From an uncultured Clostridia bacterium (GTDB lineage: Bacteria > Bacillota > Clostridia > Oscillospirales > Ruminococcaceae): a stretch of DNA of 6,028 nucleotides. This document shows, piece by piece, positions 1 to 3,856 of the stretch. Position numbers and translations under genes: made by a program. The stretch is from the NCBI GenBank assembly GCA_938014855.1, contig CALLQM010000438.1, forward strand, positions 1 through 6,028. Direction: 5' to 3'. The notes under the pieces were generated by a model. That model did not search any database. It was not told where the DNA came from and saw only the letters and a program-made list of their open reading frames with translations. How positions within the stretch are numbered: position 1 is the first letter of the stretch; each line of letters starts with the position of its first letter.

Positions 1-602
1 TGGTCAATCATCCGCGCGTGCTGTTATTAGATGAACCGCTTGGTGCATTGGATTTAAAACTGCGCAAAGAGATGCAGATTGAACTGAAAAAGATCCAACA
101 GGCGCTGGAAATTACATTTATCTATGTTACACATGACCAAGAAGAAGCACTGACTATGTCTGATACCGTTGTTGTTATGAAGGACGGCGATATTTTGCAG
201 GTCGGTTCACCACAGGATATTTATAATGAACCGAAAAATGCATTTGTAGCCGATTTTATAGGGGAAAGCAACATTATAGACGGTGTTATGTATGAGGACT
301 GCCTTGTTGAATTTGCCGGGAAAAAATTTAAATGTGTCGATAAAGGATTTGGCAAGTTGGAACGTGTCGATGTGGTCATTCGACCGGAAGATATCAGCGT
401 GGTCAATCCTAAAACTGCACCTATTACAGGTGTGGTTGAATCGGTCATCTTTAAAGGTGTACATTACGAAATGATCGTGGATGCCCATGGATACGAGTGG
501 ATGATTCATTCCACTCGATGTGTCGAACCGGGCGCCTTTATCGGAATGGAGGTAGATCCATTCGATATTCATATTATGCATAAGATGGAGGGAGAGTCAT
601 GA
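1..602 (+). CDS. potA: PotA, spermidine/putrescine ABC transporter ATPase (3' part only)
   Basis: This is the ATP-hydrolysing subunit that powers polyamine import through the PotB/PotC channel at the inner face of the membrane. The gene enters from the left edge; the reading frame is already open at base 3 (residues VNHPRVLLLDEP), so no start codon is visible. The fragment begins at the Walker B region (LLLDEPLGALD, including the D-loop), followed by the H-loop (YVTHDQEEAL). The C-terminal TOBE-type regulatory/ligand domain then begins around the RPEDI motif and ends in a DIHIMHK segment, as in other PotA proteins. The Walker A and LSGGQ signature motifs must lie upstream of the window. The stop codon overlaps the potB start (ATGA), and the adjacent permease and binding-protein genes make the polyamine assignment firmer than for a lone ATPase. 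Within the family, the fragment alone cannot exclude a related substrate. Confidence 0.95.
   Translation, partial: VNHPRVLLLDEPLGALDLKLRKEMQIELKKIQQALEITFIYVTHDQEEALTMSDTVVVMKDGDILQVGSPQDIYNEPKNAFVADFIGESNIIDGVMYEDCLVEFAGKKFKCVDKGFGKLERVDVVIRPEDISVVNPKTAPITGVVESVIFKGVHYEMIVDAHGYEWMIHSTRCVEPGAFIGMEVDPFDIHIMHKMEGES
587..594 (+). promoter_or_regulatory. Ribosome binding site of potB inside the potA end
   Basis: GGAGGGAG lies 4 bases before the potB ATG, within the last codons of potA. The purine-rich site, together with the ATGA overlap, fixes the potB start and indicates translational coupling with potA. Confidence 0.7.
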
Positions 603-1408
603 AATCAAAAACCATTTCCGCTCCATACATTCTGTGGATGGTTATTTTTATTGTTATTCCCTTGCTGTTGGTTGCGTATTATGCTATCACAACACCGGAT
701 GGAAAACTGACGATTGATTATATTTCTCAAGTTGGGGAATATACGCCTGTGCTGACGCGTTCTGTATGGCTGGCGTTTATCTCTACGGTTATTTGCTTTA
801 TCATTGCATACCCGCTGGCATTTATCATATCTCGTAAAAGCGGGGTTGGACAACGCAGTATGATCATGCTGATTATGCTGCCGATGTGGATGAACTTTTT
901 GCTTCGAACCTATGCATGGATGACCATACTTGAAAAAAACGGTCTCATCAATCGGTTCTTTGCACATTTTGGAATCGGGCCTTTTAATATGATCAATACA
1001 GCGGGTGCGGTCGTTTTGGGAATGGTTTATAATTATCTTCCATTTATGATTTTGCCTCTTTATTCTATCATGGTAAAAATCCCGAACAGTTTAATCGAAG
1101 CTGCACAGGATTTGGGATGTAACACGTATCAAGTTGTAACAAAAGTTTTGTTCCCGCTGACTGTTCCGGGCATTTCGACTGGCGTCGTCATGGTATTTGT
1201 GCCGTCGGTTTCTACTTTTATCATTTCCCGTATGCTGGGCGGCGGCGGAAACCTGCTTATCGGCGATTTAATTGATCTGCAGTTCCTTGGCAATGCATAC
1301 AATCCGCATTTGGGTTCGGCGATTGCATTGGTTCTGATGGTACTGATTCTGTTTTGCATGAGCATCACCAACCAATTTGGTGAGGAACAGAAGGGAGGCG
1401 TCATCTAA
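599..1408 (+). CDS. potB: PotB, polyamine ABC transporter permease
   Basis: This is one of the two membrane-spanning subunits forming the polyamine import channel. The 269-residue protein starts with a hydrophobic helix (about residues 9-30). Further hydrophobic segments lie near 55-78, 86-110, 134-157, 192-210 and 238-256, giving the six-helix layout usual for this permease family. The cytoplasmic EAA loop that docks on the ATPase is clear at about 167-191 (EAAQDLGCN followed by LFPLTVPG). The length is close to that of E. coli PotB (about 275-285 residues). The ATG at 599 overlaps the potA stop and has a good ribosome binding site. The protein ends in a short charged tail (GEEQKGGVI), and its stop TAA shares a base with the potC ATG. 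The distinction from PotC rests on gene order and on the N-terminal layout. Confidence 0.93.
   Translation: MKSKTISAPYILWMVIFIVIPLLLVAYYAITTPDGKLTIDYISQVGEYTPVLTRSVWLAFISTVICFIIAYPLAFIISRKSGVGQRSMIMLIMLPMWMNFLLRTYAWMTILEKNGLINRFFAHFGIGPFNMINTAGAVVLGMVYNYLPFMILPLYSIMVKIPNSLIEAAQDLGCNTYQVVTKVLFPLTVPGISTGVVMVFVPSVSTFIISRMLGGGGNLLIGDLIDLQFLGNAYNPHLGSAIALVLMVLILFCMSITNQFGEEQKGGVI
1391..1398 (+). promoter_or_regulatory. Ribosome binding site of potC
   Basis: AAGGGAGG sits 9 bases before the potC ATG, inside the last codons of potB. Combined with the TAATG stop/start overlap, it supports coupled translation of potB and potC. Confidence 0.7.
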
Positions 1409-2220
1409 TGAAATGGCTTTCCAAATCCTATGTCGGATTGGTTATGACGTTCTTGTATGCACCCATTTTGGTATTGATCGTTTTTTCGTTTAATCAATCC
1501 AAATCGCGCGGCGCATGGACAGGCTTTACGCTTGGATGGTATCAAAAACTCTTTACCAACGAATTGATCATTCATGCGTTAGTGAATACCCTAATCATTG
1601 CCGTGATTTCATCCCTGGTTGCGACTCTTTTGGGAACAATGGCGGCAATCGGCATCTCCAATATGAATCGTTGGATGCGCGGTGTGGTTATGAATATCAC
1701 CTATATGCCGGTCATTAATCCTGAGATTGTAACCGGTGTATCGTTAATGTTGTTGTTTGTATCGCTCAAAACGTTTGGTATGAAGTTTGATTTTGGGTTT
1801 CCGACTTTGATTTTGGCACACATTACGTTTAATGTTCCCTATGTAATTTTGAATGTACTGCCCAAAATACGCCAAATGGATCATTCTTTGTATGAAGCGG
1901 CGCAGGATCTCGGATGCAATCCATTTCAGGCATTTTATAAAGTAGTGATACCGGAGATCATGCCCGGTATTATATCCGGATTCTTGATGGCATTCACATA
2001 CTCACTGGATGATTTTATTATCAGCTATTTTGTATCGGGTGCAACTTCTCAAACTCTGCCAATCGTCATTTTTTCCATGACAAGACGAAAGGTCAGTCCG
2101 GAAATCAATGCGCTTTCCTCGATAATGTTTGTTGTTGTGCTAACCGTTTTGCTGATTGTTAATATCCATGATGCCCGTGCAGAACGGGAAAATAAGGCGA
2201 AAGCGAGGGCACGCATATGA
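1408..2220 (+). CDS. potC: PotC, polyamine ABC transporter permease
   Basis: This is the second channel-forming permease and pairs with PotB in the membrane. The 270-residue protein has a first helix at about 9-28 (the family-typical YAPILVLIVFSFN), then a GW-Y-LF segment (about 43-49) that is typical of PotC N-terminal periplasmic loops. More hydrophobic segments follow near 57-82, 92-120, 131-152, 185-210 and 235-252. The ATPase-docking EAA loop is at about 163-187 (EAAQDLGCN, then VVIPEIMPG). The DDFIISYFVSG segment (201-211) after it is a well-conserved PotC feature. The C-terminus is a short, strongly charged cytoplasmic tail (RAERENKAKARARI). The start is fixed by the TAATG overlap with potB, and the stop overlaps the potD start as ATGA. 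Length and motifs are normal for the family. Confidence 0.94.
   Translation: MKWLSKSYVGLVMTFLYAPILVLIVFSFNQSKSRGAWTGFTLGWYQKLFTNELIIHALVNTLIIAVISSLVATLLGTMAAIGISNMNRWMRGVVMNITYMPVINPEIVTGVSLMLLFVSLKTFGMKFDFGFPTLILAHITFNVPYVILNVLPKIRQMDHSLYEAAQDLGCNPFQAFYKVVIPEIMPGIISGFLMAFTYSLDDFIISYFVSGATSQTLPIVIFSMTRRKVSPEINALSSIMFVVVLTVLLIVNIHDARAERENKAKARARI
2205..2209 (+). promoter_or_regulatory. Weak ribosome binding site of potD
   Basis: GAGGG lies 7 bases before the potD ATG, within the basic tail codons of potC. It is shorter than the sites of potB and potC, so potD translation may depend more on coupling through the ATGA overlap. Confidence 0.5.
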
Positions 2221-2285
2221 AAAAAATGTCCGCTTTCATGATTGCTTTAACTGCTGTTGTACTGCTTGCACTTCCTGTATCCGCC
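2217..2285 (+). other. Signal peptide coding region of PotD (non-lipoprotein type)
   Basis: Residues 1-23 show a basic n-region (MKKM), a hydrophobic stretch rich in Ala, Leu and Val, and a V-S-A sequence matching the small-x-small rule for signal peptidase I. No L-x-x-C lipobox is present, unlike most Gram-positive PotD proteins. The exact cleavage point is predicted by eye. Confidence 0.7.
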
Positions 2286-3458
2286 GACGTGAATGTCGAA
2301 AATCCATCTTATTATACGCGTTTTCAGGGGCAAGGCAAAACAATGAATGTGCATAATTGGGGCGAATATATTGCCAATGGCTCGGATGAAAGCATGGATG
2401 TTGTAAAGGAATTTGAGAAATTAACCGGTATTTCCGTGAATTATACAACTTTTTCTACAAATGAGGAAGTTTATGCAAGACTTCGCAACGGCGGAAGTAA
2501 TTACGATCTGCTCATTCCAAGCGATTATATGATCGGGCGCATGATTCGGGAAGATATGCTGGAAAAACTGGATTTTCAAAACATCCCTAATTTTCAAAAT
2601 ATCAATCAAAGTTTTCAAAATCCGGAGTTTGATTCAACAGGAGAGTATTCGGTTCCTTACACATGGGGCACGGTGGGGATCATTTATAACAAAGAGATGG
2701 TAGACGAAGAAGATCTCGGAAGCTGGGATCTTCTTTGGAATCAAAAATATTTAGGCGAAATTTTAATGTTTGCGAATCCACGTGATAATTTCGGGATTGC
2801 GCTCAAACGGCTTGATTTTCCAATGAATCCCGAGAATGAACAGCAAATAGAGTTAGCGGCGGAAGAACTCAAAAAACAAAAAGTACTCGTTCAGGCTTAT
2901 GTTATGGACGAAGTGTTTGACAAAATGATTGGTGGAGAAGCCGCGATTGCACCTTATTATGCAGGGGATGCCCTTACAATGATGATTGATAATCCCGATT
3001 TGGATTTTTATGTACCCAATGAGGGAAGCAATCGTTTTGTGGATTCAATGGTCATACCAAAAGGTGCGAAAAATAAAGAATGTGCAGAAATGTTTATCAA
3101 TTTTATTTTGGAAGCGGAAGTTGGCGCCTCCAATATTGAATATATTGGATACAGTTCCCCAAATGATGCTGCTCTTGCTGTTCTTCCAAAAGAAATTACC
3201 GAAAACCCAATCGCCTATCCGCCAAAAGATATCATTGAAAAATCAGCGTTTTGGGTGGATTTACCACCGGAACTCAATTTAGCAATCGATGCCGCATGGA
3301 CGGATGTTCTTTCCTCAGATGAACAGTACAGCAAATGGCTGGTGCCCATTTTTTTAATTGTCGCAGTGGGCGCGTCTATTACGATTAATGTGACGCGAGC
3401 CCGGCGCAAACGCCGAGAACGTTCAAACAACATTAATAAAAAAAGAAAACGTTTTTAA
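2217..3458 (+). CDS. potD: PotD, polyamine-binding protein with C-terminal membrane anchor
   Basis: This is the extracellular substrate-binding subunit that captures spermidine/putrescine and delivers it to PotBC. The 413-residue protein has an N-terminal signal peptide: charged MKKM, a hydrophobic core to about residue 20, and a likely signal peptidase I site VSA|D at 21-24. No lipobox cysteine is present; the only cysteine is C289. The binding fold follows from about residue 41. Hallmarks are HNWGEYI (46-52), the IPSDYM loop (100-105), PYTWG (147-151), ANPRDNFGIAL (186-196), NRFVDSMVIPKGAKNKE (272-288) and YIGYSSPN (309-316). By eye these match E. coli PotD positions that contact polyamine (Trp-x-Glu-Tyr, Ser-x-Tyr, Asp before Ser), with Phe instead of Trp before the Val-Asp pair. 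E. coli PotD is about 348 residues. Here the extra C-terminus is a hydrophobic helix (about 374-392) followed by a 20-residue tail with 12 Lys/Arg. I infer membrane anchoring by this C-terminal helix. The ATG at 2217 overlaps the potC stop. Confidence 0.93.
   Translation: MKKMSAFMIALTAVVLLALPVSADVNVENPSYYTRFQGQGKTMNVHNWGEYIANGSDESMDVVKEFEKLTGISVNYTTFSTNEEVYARLRNGGSNYDLLIPSDYMIGRMIREDMLEKLDFQNIPNFQNINQSFQNPEFDSTGEYSVPYTWGTVGIIYNKEMVDEEDLGSWDLLWNQKYLGEILMFANPRDNFGIALKRLDFPMNPENEQQIELAAEELKKQKVLVQAYVMDEVFDKMIGGEAAIAPYYAGDALTMMIDNPDLDFYVPNEGSNRFVDSMVIPKGAKNKECAEMFINFILEAEVGASNIEYIGYSSPNDAALAVLPKEITENPIAYPPKDIIEKSAFWVDLPPELNLAIDAAWTDVLSSDEQYSKWLVPIFLIVAVGASITINVTRARRKRRERSNNINKKRKRF
3336..3455 (+). 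other. C-terminal transmembrane anchor and basic tail of PotD
   Basis: Residues 374-392 (WLVPIFLIVAVGASITINV) are uninterrupted and hydrophobic, long enough to span a membrane. Residues 394-413 contain 12 Arg/Lys. Under the positive-inside rule the tail would lie in the cytoplasm, leaving the binding domain outside. No LPxTG sortase motif is present. The frame stays open to a stop just before the terminator, so this is not an obvious frameshift product. Confidence 0.75.
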
Positions 3459-3461
3459 ATA

Positions 3462-3500
3462 AAAACAGACCGGGATGCATTTCGCATCCCGGTCTGTTTT
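3462..3500. terminator. Bidirectional rho-independent terminator between potD and the small - strand gene
   Basis: A perfect 17-bp inverted repeat (AAAACAGACCGGGATGC and its complement) encloses a 5-base loop (ATTTC). The GC-rich core is flanked by A4 on one side and T4 on the other, so transcripts from either direction end in a U-run. An additional T-rich stretch follows on the - strand. It starts 3 bases after the potD stop and lies 23 bases beyond the stop of the convergent small gene, so it can serve both. Confidence 0.92.
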
Positions 3501-3523
3501 GGCTTTGTACTACTTACAGGTAT

Positions 3524-3697
3524 TTAGCAGCATCCACACTGGTTGCCGCCGCAAGGATTGCAGCCGTTGCCGCAGCCGCCGCAGCCGCCACAGCCGCCGC
3601 CGTTGCCGCCCCAAGCGCCGCCCCATCCAAACAGGATGATGATAAGGATAATGATCCAGAAGTAGCCGCCAAAGAAGTAGTTATTATTGCATCCCAT
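3524..3697 (-). CDS. Small Gly/Cys-rich single-pass membrane protein, function unknown
   Basis: This 57-residue gene runs leftward from ATG at 3697 to TAA at 3524-3526. It is too short for common length cut-offs, but a perfect AGGAGGT site 9 bases upstream supports it. The N-terminus MGCNNNYFFGG leads into one hydrophobic helix (about 12-25, YFWIIILIIILFGW). The tail, about 26-57, is almost only Gly, Cys and Asn, with nine cysteines in total (C3, C36, C39, C42, C46, C49, C54, C56, C57), including three CGG-type units and a CGCC end. It resembles short high-Gly/Cys proteins of Firmicutes that automatic pipelines name after insect chorion proteins, and loosely the YjcZ-type sporulation peptides; neither name proves a function. 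The clustered cysteines could bind metal or cross-link in a spore coat or envelope, which is inference. The gene is convergent with potD and divergent from clpC, and ends at the shared terminator. Its GC content is higher than its neighbours because of GGC glycine codons. Confidence 0.82.
   Translation of the reverse strand: MGCNNNYFFGGYFWIIILIIILFGWGGAWGGNGGGCGGCGGCGNGCNPCGGNQCGCC
3572..3598 (-). repeat. Three tandem 9-bp units encoding Gly-Gly-Cys
   Basis: Read on the - strand, GGCGGCTGT-GGCGGCTGC-GGCGGCTGC encodes residues 34-42 of the small protein. The units differ by one silent base. Such in-frame repeats can expand or contract by slippage, so the number of Cys units may vary between strains. 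Confidence 0.8.
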
Positions 3698-3705
3698 GAG
3701 AAATG

Positions 3706-3712
3706 ACCTCCT
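3706..3712 (-). promoter_or_regulatory. Ribosome binding site of the small Gly/Cys-rich gene
   Basis: On the - strand this reads AGGAGGT, a full match to the anti-Shine-Dalgarno sequence, 8 to 9 bases before the ATG. It is the strongest site in the window. It decides the start at 3697 and argues that this frame, not the overlapping Ala-rich frame, is translated. Confidence 0.88.
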
Positions 3713-3728
3713 ATAAGTGATTTCAACT

Positions 3729-3757
3729 TATACTATGTAAACGGCGACTGTTCGGTT
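3729..3757 (-). promoter_or_regulatory. Possible sigma-K/sigma-E type promoter for the small Gly/Cys-rich gene
   Basis: On the - strand, AACC (3754-3757) is followed after 16 bases by CATAGTATA (3729-3737). This fits the Bacillus sigma-K pattern (an AC-containing -35, and CATANNNTA as -10). Transcription would start near 3720-3724, giving a leader of about 25 bases that contains the ribosome binding site. A sigma-A reading (TATAAG as -10) lacks a convincing -35. The motif is short and degenerate, so a chance match is possible. Confidence 0.35.
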
Positions 3758-3818
3758 ACTGCGCATAATAAGCTTTTGTTGTGACAATATTAGGAAAAGA
3801 ATCACATAGGTATGAAAG

Positions 3819-3835
3819 AGAGTGCATTGCGCTCT
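3819..3835 (+). other. Small inverted repeat upstream of clpC
   Basis: AGAGTGC-ATT-GCGCTCT forms a 7-bp stem (one G-T pair) with a 3-base loop, 7 bases before the clpC ribosome binding site. It could be a leader hairpin or a small operator. It does not match CIRCE, whose arms are in the opposite order, nor a CtsR box. The rest of the 3713-3856 intergenic stretch shows no convincing sigma-A promoter for clpC. Confidence 0.35.
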
Positions 3836-3842
3836 GACTAGC

Positions 3843-3849
3843 GAGGTGG
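3843..3849 (+). promoter_or_regulatory. Ribosome binding site of clpC
   Basis: GAGGTGG lies 7 bases before the ATG at 3857 and contains GAGGTG of the consensus. It fixes the clpC start, which gives the expected N-terminus MFKFNGFTPKA. Confidence 0.8.
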
Positions 3850-3856
3850 TCTGATT

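Noticed and set aside
207..581. 124-residue frame antisense to potA
   Set aside because: It is a shadow of the conserved TOBE domain coding sequence, without a ribosome binding site or family features.
3336..3455. Frameshift fusing potD to a membrane protein fragment
   Set aside because: The frame runs smoothly from the conserved WVDLPPE region into the helix, with a plausible linker, helix and basic tail. The stop sits directly before the terminator, so a natural C-terminal anchor is the simpler reading.
3514..3726. Ala/Ser-rich 70-residue frame on the - strand
   Set aside because: It overlaps the Gly/Cys-rich gene in another frame. Its Ala-rich stretch is the frame-shifted reading of the GGC/TGC repeats, and the strong ribosome binding site lies inside it and points to the ATG at 3697 instead.
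3779..3816. Sigma-A promoter for clpC (GTGACA at 3781 with TATGAA at 3811)
   Set aside because: The spacing is 24 bases, far from 17, and alternative -10 blocks at the right distance match poorly. A sigma-E-like CATAGGTAT at 3805 misses the conserved T.
3819..3835. CIRCE (HrcA) or CtsR operator upstream of clpC
   Set aside because: CIRCE needs GCACTC arms before GAGTGC arms with a 9-base spacer; here the order is reversed and the spacer is 3. No GGTCAAA heptads of the CtsR box are present.
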